Shown here: one piece after another, positions 1-8,358 of the stretch | Layout of the letters: the number at the start of each line of letters is the position of its first letter | Position numbering within the stretch: position 1 is the first letter of the stretch | Origin: Bifidobacterium breve DSM 20213 = JCM 1192 | GTDB lineage: Bacteria; Actinomycetota; Actinomycetes; Actinomycetales; Bifidobacteriaceae | DNA: 64,000 nucleotides | NCBI RefSeq assembly: GCF_001025175.1 | Contig: NZ_AP012324.1 | Coordinates: forward strand, 1,488,001 to 1,552,000 | Direction of reading: 5' to 3' | Notes under the pieces: generated by a model | What the model saw: the letters and a program-made list of their open reading frames with translations, nothing else | What the model was told of the DNA's origin: nothing | Database searches by the model: none | Program-made: the position numbers and the translations under genes

Positions 1-80
1 GCGCGCAGTCGCATGAAGCGCGTGGCACCAGCCATGCCGAAAACGCCGCCACCGGCATTCAGATCGTCAAGCAGGCTCAT
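1..80 (-). CDS. Phage head-closure or tail gene, 5' fragment
   Basis: Only the first 26 codons are in the window, beginning MSLLDDLNAGGGVFGMAG, and the gene runs off the left edge. The start is supported by a GAGG ribosome site and by an ATGA overlap with the stop of the connector gene upstream. Position just after a gp6-like connector suggests a head-closure or head-tail joining protein, but the visible part has no diagnostic motif. Confidence 0.6.
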   Translation of the reverse strand, partial: MSLLDDLNAGGGVFGMAGATRFMRLR

Positions 81-595
81 GGCAATCCTCCAAGCCGGTA
101 GGGTTTGAGCTTGTCCTTCTCCTCCTGCATGAGCGACACCGCATCGTATGACGCGCTGGACCCGTTGGTGGACTGGGATTTGACGAGTCCGATCGGGCTC
201 ATGCCGGCACGCTTCGCGGCGCTGATGAGCACCTGCTGCACGTCCGGCGCCTCATTGTATCCGGCATGGATTGAATAATGGATGGCCGCGACACCGACCG
301 GGAAGCCACCGGAAAGCGACTCCACAAGACCCGTCTCCGGGTCATAGGCGTAAGCCAGTGGATTGCCCTGACGGTCGGTCAATGATTCGATGCTCGTCAC
401 ATGACGTGCAGGCAGCCGAATCACCGTGCCGCCGCGAGTATTCAGCGTTCCCGCCAATGCCGCGTTCGGCATGACATGCCAGCCACATTCGCGGCGGATG
501 GCCGCCTGCGCGGCCCTGAGCCGAAACTGCGCGTCATCCTCGAAGGCCGAAGGGTCGGCAATCATGTCAGGAACCACATTCGCTTCATCACTCAT
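77..595 (-). CDS. Phage head-tail connector (gp6-like)
   Basis: A protein of 172 residues, of the size and composition of gp6-like connector proteins that form a ring under the portal. It has an N-terminal helical part with FRLRAAQAAIRRECGW, then a beta-rich middle (LPARHVTSIESLTD) and a C-terminal helical part. A longer reading from 607 is possible, but the GGAGG site lies inside those extra codons, so the start at 595 (MSDEANVV) is preferred. It follows the capsid and fibre genes, the usual order in HK97-type head modules. The family call rests on size, position and pattern, not on catalytic residues. Confidence 0.65.
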   Translation of the reverse strand: MSDEANVVPDMIADPSAFEDDAQFRLRAAQAAIRRECGWHVMPNAALAGTLNTRGGTVIRLPARHVTSIESLTDRQGNPLAYAYDPETGLVESLSGGFPVGVAAIHYSIHAGYNEAPDVQQVLISAAKRAGMSPIGLVKSQSTNGSSASYDAVSLMQEEKDKLKPYRLGGLP

Positions 596-609
596 GCCGA
601 CCTCCAATC

Positions 610-957
610 TCAGCTCGTCTTCACACTGCCAGCAGCCACAAGACCAGCCACAAGCGCATTGACACGCCTCGCCAAATCGTTGTACGCGGTCACGAGCGCG
701 TCGTACTCCGCCTTCGTCGGGGCGGTGGAAGCCGCAGCCGCGACGGAGGCGTTCGCAGTGCCGGAGATCGTGACATTCGCCAGCTTCACGCCACCAAGAG
801 TGTTCTCGGCGGCGGCGGGAAGCACATACGGAGTGGCAGTGGCGCCGCCGGTGACGTTCACCGGATTGTCGTTGCCGTCCACGAAGAGCACGTCCTCGAT
901 GTACGTCGAAGCGTCCACCTTGGCCTTGGATGCGTCGGCCAGCCGATACTGCTTCAC
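610..957 (-). CDS. Phage head fibre-like protein
   Basis: A 115-residue protein beginning with GTG (MKQYRLADASKAKVD), preceded by a GAGG-type ribosome site. The middle has LPAAAENTLGGVKLAN, a pattern typical of phage head-fibre and decoration proteins. The C-terminal part (YDALVTAYNDLARRVNAL) looks like a short coiled coil suited to trimer formation. It lies nine bases after the major capsid gene, so a capsid decoration or fibre role fits. Longer readings in this frame run through the capsid gene out of its frame and are artefacts. Confidence 0.65.
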   Translation of the reverse strand: MKQYRLADASKAKVDASTYIEDVLFVDGNDNPVNVTGGATATPYVLPAAAENTLGGVKLANVTISGTANASVAAAASTAPTKAEYDALVTAYNDLARRVNALVAGLVAAGSVKTS

Positions 958-965
958 GGCTCGCC

Positions 966-2168
966 TCACTTTCCGGCCTTGCCGAGGGACACCTTGACGA
1001 AAGCCTTGGGGTACTTGACCTGCAGGGCGAGGCGTTCCTTGACTCGGAACGTGATCTTGTCGTTGGTGAAGTCGTTTTCGTGGCTGTTGGTGGATTCGAC
1101 GGTCAGACCGCCCTTGCGGTAGATGGTGCCGCCTGCCTTGAACGCGCCGACGAGCACGGTTCCCTTGGTCATCGCCTCGGTGACCACGGTGCGCAGTCCC
1201 CACAGCGGCGGGTTCTGCATGATGCCGCCGTTGCCGTACTGTCCGGCGAAGAAGCCACCGCCGAAATACTGGCCGTTCGCATCCTTGGACAGGCGGATTG
1301 TCTGATAGTCGGCAGGGTTGATGACCACGGCGTCGGCGGAGAAGCCGGTCGCGGTGGCGATATCCGTGGTGGCCGCGAAGATGCGGTCGGGGTCGGAATC
1401 GTTGGCCTGCGCCTTGGTCTGGATTTCGCGGTTCAGAATGCCCCTGAGATTCGGGTCGGTGCCGTTGCCGGACAGGAGCTGAATCTCCTCCTGCAGCTTC
1501 AGATTGTATTGGGCGTGCTGGTTGATCTCGGACACGACGAACGGCAGGTCGTCGGCCATGTCGTCGGTGATCTTCCACCATGCGGCGATCTCGTGCAGGC
1601 TGTCGGACACCCAAGTCGGGTCCGGAAGGTGGATCTGCGGCTTCTGCCCGCCCTCGGCGACGGTGGTGGCGTTGCCTTCGAACGCGCCGTAGACCGGGTA
1701 TTTGATGGTGGTGCCGCTCATGGTGCCGGACGCGAACAGGTCGGCGATGACGAGCGGACGCTCGTACGGCCATACGCCGTTCTGGTCGGTCTGGGTGAGG
1801 AACGGCGCGTAGGCTCCGGACGCTCCGCCTGTGGCCTGAGTGTCGGAAGCGGCCTTGAATTCCGGAGTGGAGAACAGGCCTCCCTTGGTGGCGAGCACGC
1901 TCAACCCCTTTTCCTTCAGGGACTTGACGTAGAAGTCGCCGAGGGTCTGCGCCTCGACGCCCTTGTGTTCGGTCTTGGACGTGCCGGCGAGCTTGTCGAG
2001 TCCTTCGCCGGCCTCCTTGAACAGGTCGATGCGTTCCTGCAGCTTCTTCGCCTCGGCGTAACGCTGCTTCAGCTCCTCCTGCTCCTTTTCGGTGATGTTA
2101 TCCATTCCCTTGGCGAGGATGGACTGTGCCGCCTTCTTCTCGGCGGCGAGCTTGTCCATGAGGTTCAT
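966..2168 (-). CDS. Phage major capsid protein (HK97 fold)
   Basis: A 400-residue capsid protein that forms the icosahedral shell. Residues 1 to about 70 are a charged helical stretch (EKKAAQ, EKEQEELKQRYAEAKKLQERI), the scaffold-like delta domain of HK97 capsids that the adjacent protease removes. The rest has typical HK97 capsid patterns such as GGQKPQIHLPDPTW and DDLPFVVSEINQHAQYNL. The start at 2168 has AAAGGAG seven bases upstream. Position after the protease and portal fits the call. Confidence 0.9.
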   Translation of the reverse strand: MNLMDKLAAEKKAAQSILAKGMDNITEKEQEELKQRYAEAKKLQERIDLFKEAGEGLDKLAGTSKTEHKGVEAQTLGDFYVKSLKEKGLSVLATKGGLFSTPEFKAASDTQATGGASGAYAPFLTQTDQNGVWPYERPLVIADLFASGTMSGTTIKYPVYGAFEGNATTVAEGGQKPQIHLPDPTWVSDSLHEIAAWWKITDDMADDLPFVVSEINQHAQYNLKLQEEIQLLSGNGTDPNLRGILNREIQTKAQANDSDPDRIFAATTDIATATGFSADAVVINPADYQTIRLSKDANGQYFGGGFFAGQYGNGGIMQNPPLWGLRTVVTEAMTKGTVLVGAFKAGGTIYRKGGLTVESTNSHENDFTNDKITFRVKERLALQVKYPKAFVKVSLGKAGK

Positions 2169-2182
2169 GGCGCTCCTTTCGG

Positions 2183-2929
2183 TTAATTTTGCAGCGAGAA
2201 GAAGTCGCTGATGGTTTGGTATTCCTTGGCCCACTGCGGGTCAAAGCTTTTCTGGTCTTTCCTCTTCGGGTCATCCGTGGAATCGTCTGGCTGATCGCTG
2301 GAATCATCCGTGGAATCGTCGGTTGCGTCATCGTCCGGCTTCCTGTTGTCGGAGTCGATGCCGTCAAGCACCTCATGCAGACTGTCGAGCGCCGCGCGGA
2401 GCTTGCTTTCGTTCGAAGCGCTGATCGCACGTCCGCTCTTCACTTCAAGCACCTCCGCGCCCTGATTCGCGGCCACCTGCACAAGGGAAATCTCGAACAG
2501 TTTCAGCTGGCGAATCTCACGGTATCCGTCCCACGAGCTCTTGCCGTCCTGCACGAACGCGGTCTCCTCGGCGAGGAAGCCGATGCTCATCTGATGGATG
2601 AGTCCACGCTGCAGAAGCTCATACGCGCGCTTGCCTTCCGGCAGGTCAAGGTCGAGGCGGGCCGTGACCAGCAGGCCATGCTCGTCCTCCACCGCGCTCA
2701 ACGTCTCGCCGATGATGTCGGTGGGCTTGTCGTCCTTGTGCTGCCAGTGGATCGGGATGCCCGCGCCCGTGCCGGCGTAATCATTCTCCAGTGTGCCCGC
2801 GAAGGCCCCCTTGACGATCACGTCATCGTACAAATCCTTGTCCCACGTCGAGGCGTAGCCGCTGAACACGCCCTCGCCTTGGCTATCGTCGAGGGATTTC
2901 AGTTCGAAGCCCTTGAAATCAAGCCTCAT
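2183..2929 (-). CDS. Phage prohead protease (HK97 family)
   Basis: A 248-residue serine protease that matures the capsid during head assembly. The N-terminal FSGYAST motif, a histidine in HWQH, a serine in MSIGF and the acidic residue in LKLFEISLV match the U35-type prohead protease pattern. The last 60 residues are a low-complexity acidic tail of DD, TDD and SSD repeats, probably a flexible region that binds the scaffold. The start at 2929 has AAGGAGG upstream and overlaps the portal stop as ATGA, so the two are translationally coupled. Confidence 0.9.
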   Translation of the reverse strand: MRLDFKGFELKSLDDSQGEGVFSGYASTWDKDLYDDVIVKGAFAGTLENDYAGTGAGIPIHWQHKDDKPTDIIGETLSAVEDEHGLLVTARLDLDLPEGKRAYELLQRGLIHQMSIGFLAEETAFVQDGKSSWDGYREIRQLKLFEISLVQVAANQGAEVLEVKSGRAISASNESKLRAALDSLHEVLDGIDSDNRKPDDDATDDSTDDSSDQPDDSTDDPKRKDQKSFDPQWAKEYQTISDFFSLQN

Positions 2930-4332
2930 GATGTCTCCTCCTTGGTGAGCGCGTTCCACTCGGCGTGGAATTGCGCGTCATACCGGTAAAGCCGTTTGAA
3001 TTCGGCGAGCATGGCCTTAGCGTCCTCGCCGTTGACTGGATTGTTCTCCTGCGCGTTCTGCGTCCTGCCGCCGTCCTGCGGACTGGGCTGGCCACCCTCG
3101 CTGACGTTCAACGGCGTGATGAGCTGGTCGCCGCCAGGAACGCGAGGCCAGTCGAGAATCTTGCGTGCCTGATTCGTGGTCATGAAAGGCCTGCCGGTAG
3201 CAGTGCTGAGCGCCTGATACTGTTCGTAAGTGGTGCCACGGAGTTTCGCGTCCACGTTCGCCCTGATATAGCAGTCCGGCTCGCCCACAGCCTCTGGAAG
3301 GCTGAGATTCAAGGCTTCTTCGAGAGCGACGATGTACGGCATGAGCTCCACGTTCCAGAGCTTCTCCTTGTAGGCGCTGATATTGGAATTCGTGCCGGTT
3401 CGGAATCCGATGTTCTCCGGCGAGATTTGGAAGGCGTTGCATACCGCGATGTTGATGCGGTCACGCGCCTCCAGATCGTTCACATCCACCGGCTTGAACA
3501 CATTGTCCAGCGGGCGCATCTCCATGCCGTCCTTCAGGACAGGCCAACCACCCTCACGTCCGCCATTCTGGATGAAGTTACGCAATGCGTTGGTGAATTC
3601 GTCGTAGTCCTCCTGCGACAGCCACGGCATCTCCTTCGGTCGATACACGTAGCCACCGGCTTGCATGCCATTCTTGGCGATACTGCGCCGGTAGGACGCC
3701 ATGGCCTTCGCCTCGGCCAATAATGGCCGAAGCACGTTGGTCACACTATCGCCATACTGGAGGCCGGAAATAAAGCCGACATCCAAATGCACGCGCGGAT
3801 CCGGCAAATCGAAATGCATGGCCTGCTGACTGTCCATCGTCAGCAGATTCACGCCGGTAATCTCGCCGAAAGCGTTACCAGCCAGCTGATAGCAGTCGGA
3901 TGGTATGCGACGGAGCGCGAAACGGCCACCATTCACACCAAGCAGGCAAAGCCACCGGTCATCGAGCAGCATGTCACGAAGCAGCATGCTAAGGAACCGA
4001 TAGCGCGTCATGCCCGGCAATGGCGAAGGACGCTTCATCAGGTCGGCCAACGCTCCACTGGTGACCTCCTCGGAGTCACCATCAGCGTTCTTTCGATACA
4101 CCTTGAATGGCAGCGAGGCGATATTGCGGGTGATGAAGTCGATCACGACACGCACCGCGTACTCACGGCAGTAGATGCCGGAAGCGTCCCCGTAGAAGTC
4201 CATGTCGGACGGCCAGCAATCACCGTTGACGAGCGGGATGCTCGTGGCCGGCATGGGATGCTCGACGGCCTCGGCCATCTTCATGCCCACGGTTGCGGCG
4301 TTATTGCTGAGGAGCCTGTCAAGGAAACCCAT
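2926..4332 (-). CDS. Phage portal protein (HK97 type)
   Basis: A 468-residue portal that forms the dodecameric DNA channel at one head vertex. It shows the usual portal features: MGFLDRLL at the start, an internal RRIPSDCYQL stretch, SAYKEKLWNVELMPY in the clip and stem region, and the helical segment TTNQARKILDWPRVPGGDQL near the C-terminus. A disordered tail (GGQPSPQDGGRTQNAQ) follows. The start has AGAGGAG upstream. It sits between the large terminase and the protease, as in other HK97-type modules. Confidence 0.9.
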   Translation of the reverse strand: MGFLDRLLSNNAATVGMKMAEAVEHPMPATSIPLVNGDCWPSDMDFYGDASGIYCREYAVRVVIDFITRNIASLPFKVYRKNADGDSEEVTSGALADLMKRPSPLPGMTRYRFLSMLLRDMLLDDRWLCLLGVNGGRFALRRIPSDCYQLAGNAFGEITGVNLLTMDSQQAMHFDLPDPRVHLDVGFISGLQYGDSVTNVLRPLLAEAKAMASYRRSIAKNGMQAGGYVYRPKEMPWLSQEDYDEFTNALRNFIQNGGREGGWPVLKDGMEMRPLDNVFKPVDVNDLEARDRINIAVCNAFQISPENIGFRTGTNSNISAYKEKLWNVELMPYIVALEEALNLSLPEAVGEPDCYIRANVDAKLRGTTYEQYQALSTATGRPFMTTNQARKILDWPRVPGGDQLITPLNVSEGGQPSPQDGGRTQNAQENNPVNGEDAKAMLAEFKRLYRYDAQFHAEWNALTKEETS

Positions 4333-4353
4333 TCACTCTCCTCTCTTGGAAAA

Positions 4354-5967
4354 TCAGAATCTAACCCTTACGCCGACGCTCGGCGCGTATTTCGGTGTCT
4401 CGGCTCCGGCCTGCATTGTCTCCAACGCATACAATGCCTGCGATTCGGCGACCAAGCCGGAAATCTGCAATGCGGACTTGGTGCGGTCCCACACCTCGAC
4501 CTCGCCGAGCCTTCGGGACACGGCCACACTCACCTGCTGTTCGACTGCAGGCTGCGGGAGATGCCGCAGCTTGCCCTCACGCACACGGTCGTGGAAACGC
4601 CCGCAGCACGCGCCCAGCCGGAATCCTTCGATGAGATGCACCGTCCACCCTTTTTCGGTCAGCGGGTCGATGAAGTCCACTGCCGGACAACCCTTGCCCT
4701 GCACGGCGATCTCCGTGATATGCGGCCAACGCTCCTGCAAAAGGTCGAGATAATGCGGCACCCACAGCATGCCGTCACGGCGGGCTATCAGCTCCACGTG
4801 CGGCAAACCGTCCGCACGAATTCCGGCGGCGGCCACATACGTGGTCTTACGGTCGGCAGACGTGTCCACGGACAGGACGACACGATTACCGTCAGGGATC
4901 GTGGAACGCGAGTCGATGCCACTGGCCCACATTTTCGGACCGATGAAAGGAATGATGTCAGCCGTGACCCACTGGCACAGGACCTCGGTGCGGAACGCGG
5001 CCTCGGTCATGCCGTCAATGTCGGACCGAACCGACATGACGGTCATCGGCCCATAGCCGAGCGACGGATTCGCATGCCGGATGGCGTCGGCATCATCCAC
5101 CGGACACTTGTCAGGCGCAGACCACTCGAAATAGCCGAACGATCCGTCCTGCTCGCCGGACGTGAACACGTCGGCCGGATTTCCACCGTCGGCGCTCAGG
5201 CGCGTCCACTCGTCTACAAGCTTGCGCCCCTTGTCCACCTGCTTGCGCAACGCCACAGACCTGTAGTCGCCAGCATTGGAAATGCCCCACAACTGGCTCG
5301 ACCACACGGCCTTCGTGGTCTGGCTGACGGCATTCCAGCCATCATCATTATGCTGCTCACGCAGCTCGTCGAACACGACACGGGCGGCCGATTTCGCTCG
5401 AATGTTCTTATCGGCGCGGACGATATACCGGGCTTTCGAGCGGGTGATGATCGCTTCCTCGCCGTTAGTGTTGACGAATTTCTGCGTCATCGCGGCAAGA
5501 TCCGGAATCACCAGATCCGCTTCCTCATCGGTAGAAGGCTGAGGATTGCACCACTCCTTGACCTGATTGTACGGGCCCTTCGCATTGTCCAACGTCTGCG
5601 CAGCACCGACCACGAGGAATTTGACGGGCGGAACCCGGTCGGGATGCTTGTTGGAATCGACGAACAGCCACCATGCGGCCAGCACGCCCATGAGCGTGGT
5701 CTTGCCATTCTGGCGGGCGACAAGCACAATCACCTTGCGGAAACGATACGAACCATCCTCCAGCAGTTCGAGCGCATGGACGAGCAGCCACTGCTGCCAC
5801 GGGTAGAGATGCACATGCAGCATGATCTCCGCGAACGCGATCACCGCGAAACCATTCGAGGTCTCCTTGGTCAACGGCCTGAGCGGCGGCGTGAAGATAC
5901 GCGGCAAGGTCACACCATGCCTCTCATCGTCGATGGCACCGAAAACCGTGAGATTCTCCGCCGCCAT
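4354..5967 (-). CDS. Phage terminase large subunit
   Basis: A 537-residue packaging motor. The N-terminal ATPase has a Walker A variant VARQNGKTT at about residues 83 to 91 and a Walker B VVFDEL at 197 to 202. The C-terminal RNase H-like nuclease begins near SVDTSADR at about residue 360, with further acidic residues downstream. It docks on the portal, pumps DNA into the prohead and cuts the concatemer. Its neighbours are the small subunit upstream and the portal downstream. The nearby HNH gene suggests a cos-type packager, though no cos site can be recognised. Confidence 0.93.
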   Translation of the reverse strand: MAAENLTVFGAIDDERHGVTLPRIFTPPLRPLTKETSNGFAVIAFAEIMLHVHLYPWQQWLLVHALELLEDGSYRFRKVIVLVARQNGKTTLMGVLAAWWLFVDSNKHPDRVPPVKFLVVGAAQTLDNAKGPYNQVKEWCNPQPSTDEEADLVIPDLAAMTQKFVNTNGEEAIITRSKARYIVRADKNIRAKSAARVVFDELREQHNDDGWNAVSQTTKAVWSSQLWGISNAGDYRSVALRKQVDKGRKLVDEWTRLSADGGNPADVFTSGEQDGSFGYFEWSAPDKCPVDDADAIRHANPSLGYGPMTVMSVRSDIDGMTEAAFRTEVLCQWVTADIIPFIGPKMWASGIDSRSTIPDGNRVVLSVDTSADRKTTYVAAAGIRADGLPHVELIARRDGMLWVPHYLDLLQERWPHITEIAVQGKGCPAVDFIDPLTEKGWTVHLIEGFRLGACCGRFHDRVREGKLRHLPQPAVEQQVSVAVSRRLGEVEVWDRTKSALQISGLVAESQALYALETMQAGAETPKYAPSVGVRVRF

Positions 5968-5980
5968 CAGACACCGCCTC

Positions 5981-6343
5981 CTAGCCGAAACGCTTCATGA
6001 AATCCGCCATCTGCACAACCTTGTCGCTCTTCGGCTTCTCCTGCTTCGCCTCGGCCTTCGGCTTCGCAGGCCGACCAACCTTAGCCGGAACATCCACCGT
6101 CAAACCAAGCGACTGGCAGTATTTCAAAAACGTCGGAACCGACACATTGTCCAATTTCCCGTTCTCGTCAATGAAACCAGTCTCGCAAATCGAATCAATC
6201 CGGTTGGCAAGGATACGCGCAGCGGCCACGACAGCCGCATTCTCGGCACGCAACGACTTCGCATTACGCAAAGACCTCTCCAACGCATCAGCCACGGACT
6301 CATGCGGGAAACGACGCTCGGAAACACCCTTCTTAACTGCCAT
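5981..6343 (-). CDS. Phage terminase small subunit
   Basis: A 120-residue basic protein directly upstream of the large terminase. It has a helical N-terminal part (SVADALERSLRNAKSLRAEN, NRIDSICETGF) and a lysine- and proline-rich segment (GRPAKPKAEAKQEKPK) near the C-terminus. This arrangement is common in small terminase subunits that recognise packaging-site DNA and recruit the large subunit. The call rests on size, position and composition. Its start is preceded by an AGGAGG ribosome site. Confidence 0.75.
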   Translation of the reverse strand: MAVKKGVSERRFPHESVADALERSLRNAKSLRAENAAVVAAARILANRIDSICETGFIDENGKLDNVSVPTFLKYCQSLGLTVDVPAKVGRPAKPKAEAKQEKPKSDKVVQMADFMKRFG

Positions 6344-6395
6344 AAAGCCTCCTTCACGCGCGACCCATCAACAAAAAACATCATCGGGGAGAGGA

Positions 6396-6431
6396 AGAGC
6401 AACCACGCGGGCAGTGTTGCGTGGTTGCTCT
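6396..6431 (-). terminator. 13-bp hairpin between early and packaging genes
   Basis: The arms AGAGCAACCACGC and GCGTGGTTGCTCT pair perfectly around a 10-base loop, in the 92-base gap between the gene at 6436 and the small terminase. On the minus strand the stem is followed only by TTCCTCTCC, so it is at best a weak intrinsic terminator there. On the plus strand it is followed by GTTTTC. It could separate early from late transcription, or mark packaging DNA near cos. Confidence 0.5.
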
Positions 6432-6435
6432 GTTT

Positions 6436-6699
6436 TCAGGATTTCACCGCCCCTACCTCGTCGGGGTTGGTTTCGAATGCTGTTTTGAATGCTTTGATTG
6501 CGTTTGTGAATCGTGTGATGAGTTCGTCTGTGCTTGGTGGCTTGGGTCTGATGAGTGTGGTGTATGTGGCTCCGACTTTGTAGGTGTTGACTTCGTTGTG
6601 GGTGACGTTGATCGGGATGTTGACGGTGAATGAGCCGATTGGGAATGTCTTGTCACTGATTGTGGCGATGAGCTCTAGTGTGACTGGCTGCTGTGGCAT
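6436..6699 (-). CDS. Small phage protein between HNH and terminase
   Basis: An 87-residue protein from the start at 6699, placed five bases after GGAGG. Upstream ATGs at 6702, 6717 and 6732 are alternatives, but the last two would run into the HNH gene. It contains a beta-rich middle (TFPIGSFTVNIPINV) and a helical C-terminus (STDELITRFTNAIKAFKTAF). I do not recognise the family. Position between HNH and the small terminase suggests a packaging accessory role, which is inference only. Confidence 0.6.
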   Translation of the reverse strand: MPQQPVTLELIATISDKTFPIGSFTVNIPINVTHNEVNTYKVGATYTTLIRPKPPSTDELITRFTNAIKAFKTAFETNPDEVGAVKS

Positions 6700-6713
6700 C
6701 ATTGCCTCCTTGC

Positions 6714-7019
6714 TCATGCTGTTGTTATCCATTGTCTTGAGAGTGTTCCGATTGGTGTTGGTGGGTCTTGGTTGCCTCGGAGTCTATTGCAGCTGGTGTG
6801 GCTTGGGCGGAAGCCTGCTGGGTCGAACTGGAGTTCGGCGTGTTTGCTGACTGGGTAGAGGTGGTCAAGATTGTATGATTCGTCGCTCGTGTTCTTTTCG
6901 GCGGTGTAGTCGATTGGCATTCCGCAGAGCCAACAGACCGCATGCCGTGCTTTGCATTGGTTGAAGAATGCGGCCTTGTCTTTTTCGAATTGGCGTGTGG
7001 TCTTGCGGACTCTTGGCAT
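6714..7019 (-). CDS. Phage HNH endonuclease
   Basis: A 101-residue HNH nuclease. The zinc-binding half-sites CWLCG (residues 29 to 33) and SHTSCNRLRG flank the catalytic core YNLDHLYPVSKH, giving the His-Asn-His arrangement of the superfamily. HNH genes beside terminase genes are common in cos phages, where the nuclease assists the large terminase in cutting the packaging site. A homing-type role is the less likely alternative because the gene is embedded in the phage operon. Confidence 0.88.
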   Translation of the reverse strand: MPRVRKTTRQFEKDKAAFFNQCKARHAVCWLCGMPIDYTAEKNTSDESYNLDHLYPVSKHAELQFDPAGFRPSHTSCNRLRGNQDPPTPIGTLSRQWITTA

Positions 7020-7032
7020 GTGGTCACCGCCT

Positions 7033-7177
7033 TGGTGCTTCGTGCCGGAGTCGGACCGGCGTGGGTGGAATGCGTTGTTGTCATCATGGTTGTGTGCGGT
7101 GTGGTGCCATGGTTGGTTGGGGTCCGACCGTTGGTATTTGCGCTATTCCGCCTGCTCTGCTGTTGAGCTATCGAAGC
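7033..7177 (-). other. tRNA-like sequence with oversized middle
   Basis: In the 225-base gap upstream of the HNH gene the minus strand carries tRNA elements in the right order. They are an acceptor-like GCTTCGA, TA, a D-arm GCTC-7-GAGC, then about 90 bases, then a T-arm GCCGG-TCCGACT-CCGGC, ACGAAGC and ACCA. The acceptor ends pair at six of seven positions. The stretch between the D-arm and T-arm is about 70 bases too long for a tRNA and no anticodon arm is evident. It may be a decayed or inserted tRNA. The T-loop has C where tRNAs have T55. Confidence 0.3.
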
Positions 7178-7244
7178 TGGATATGAATAATGGTCCAACC
7201 GTTTCCGGCTGAACCATTCTACGAACATACGACAGTATAGCATT

Positions 7245-7994
7245 TCAACGGTGACAGTCAAGTAGTGCGGCCAGCTCGCCTAGGTTGAACATGTACTGCC
7301 GCTTGTGTTCCGTCGGCGTGGCGTGGAGTTTGCCGCGTTTGAGCCATTGGCTGATGAGGTTGCGTGATATGGTCAGGCCGTATCGTTTCAACTCCTTGGC
7401 TGCATCGCTGGGTGTGCCGGTGATTTGCACTTGCCATAGTCTTTCGTCTCGGGCTGCTTTGATTGCTGGTGCCGCCCATTCGCTGTGGCAGTCTGGGCAT
7501 GTGGCTGATTCGGCTTCTGGCGTGCCGGTGAGCATGCTGTGGCAGTTTGGGCAGGTGCCGAGGATTATGAGCTCGTCTTCCGGTGTCAGGGCTTGTTCGT
7601 TGCGTCTGGTGATGTGTTCCAGGGCGGCGTAGTCGTCTGCTGCGGTGTTCATCGTCAATATGGTGTGTTTGTTGCTGATGATGGCGAACCATGCTTTCCG
7701 CCAGTCGTATCCAGCGTATGCCGCTCTGATTTTGCCTGCTTGTTCGGCGAGCCATGCTTCCGATTCTTCGATGAGGTCTTGTGCGCGGGTGTCGATCGGG
7801 AGTGGCGCGTTTCCTCGGTTTGGCGTGTGTTCCGGGGTTCCGATGTGGGCTTGTCGGAGCATGATGCTTCGCAGGGTTGGTAGTTGGGTGTGTCCGAGTT
7901 GGTGGATGAGCTGCCAGTAGTCTTCGCGGCAGTGCTGGCAGAGTGGATTGTCCGCCTGCTTCGTGGGCTTGTGGCAGTGCTGGCAGTCGGTCAA
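7245..7994 (-). CDS. Phage zinc-ribbon and HTH protein
   Basis: A 249-residue protein starting at TTG (TDCQHCHKPT), supported by AAGGAG eight bases upstream and a TTGA overlap with the preceding stop. Two cysteine pairs near the N-terminus (CQHC, CQHC) and a second zinc ribbon (CPNC, CPDC) around residues 160 to 185 should bind zinc. The C-terminal 60 residues (LTISRNLISQWLKRGKLHA) look like a MerR/excisionase-type helix-turn-helix. It is probably a DNA-binding phage regulator, and it is the last of the tightly coupled early genes before the gap at 7020-7244. Confidence 0.65.
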   Translation of the reverse strand: MTDCQHCHKPTKQADNPLCQHCREDYWQLIHQLGHTQLPTLRSIMLRQAHIGTPEHTPNRGNAPLPIDTRAQDLIEESEAWLAEQAGKIRAAYAGYDWRKAWFAIISNKHTILTMNTAADDYAALEHITRRNEQALTPEDELIILGTCPNCHSMLTGTPEAESATCPDCHSEWAAPAIKAARDERLWQVQITGTPSDAAKELKRYGLTISRNLISQWLKRGKLHATPTEHKRQYMFNLGELAALLDCHR

Positions 7995-8134
7995 AGTCTG
8001 GTCTCCTTGTCGTGCTGGTGGATGATGGCCGCGATTGCGGCTTTGGGCACTTGCGGCACGAGTGGCGCGATCTCGTCGAGCGTGTATCCGGCTCGATGCC
8101 ATTTGATGATCATGTTTTCGAGTATTTTCTTCAT
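7991..8134 (-). CDS. Tiny phage protein, 47 residues
   Basis: A short ORF beginning MKKILENMIIKWHRAGY, with AAGG upstream and ATGA/TTGA overlaps to both neighbours, which argue that it is translated. The pattern GYTLDEIAPLVPQVPKAAIAAIIHQH could form a helix-turn-helix-like unit. Function is unknown. Confidence 0.55.
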   Translation of the reverse strand: MKKILENMIIKWHRAGYTLDEIAPLVPQVPKAAIAAIIHQHDKETRL

Positions 8135-8358
8135 TTGCTTTTCCTTGGTTTGAAGGTCTTGATGATTCGCTGCGAAGTATCGCAGGTTACGCGCACCTCG
8201 TATGGCCTGTGGCGGGAGTCGGCGCGCTCCTGCGCCACATCCGATGCCTCTTGGAGCGTTTCGTACACTCGGCATGTATACAGTCTCATATCACCCTTCG
8301 GGCGGACGATGTAGCCGGACCAGATGCTTGTGTCCAACGTGCCAATGCCGTCCATCAT
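8131..8358 (-). CDS. Small phage protein, 75 residues
   Basis: A 75-residue ORF in the early operon, overlapping its neighbours at both ends. It contains RPKGDMRLYTCRVYETLQEA and ends in a basic tail (KTFKPRKSK). The start at 8358 or the adjacent ATG at 8355 both follow AAAGGACGG. I do not recognise the family. Confidence 0.6.
   Translation of the reverse strand: MMDGIGTLDTSIWSGYIVRPKGDMRLYTCRVYETLQEASDVAQERADSRHRPYEVRVTCDTSQRIIKTFKPRKSK

Noticed and set aside
610..1773. A 387-residue reading frame covering the capsid region
   Set aside because: Its first 270 residues are an arginine- and histidine-rich shadow of the capsid gene in another frame. Only the last 115 residues, from the GTG at 957, look real.
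3787..6000. A 737-residue plus-strand reading frame opposite portal and terminase
   Set aside because: It is low in hydrophobic patterns, rich in R and H, and antisense to two well-recognised phage genes.
6725..7261. A 178-residue reading frame over the HNH gene and the upstream gap
   Set aside because: Composition is dominated by T, S, H and R, and it is an out-of-frame shadow of the HNH gene.
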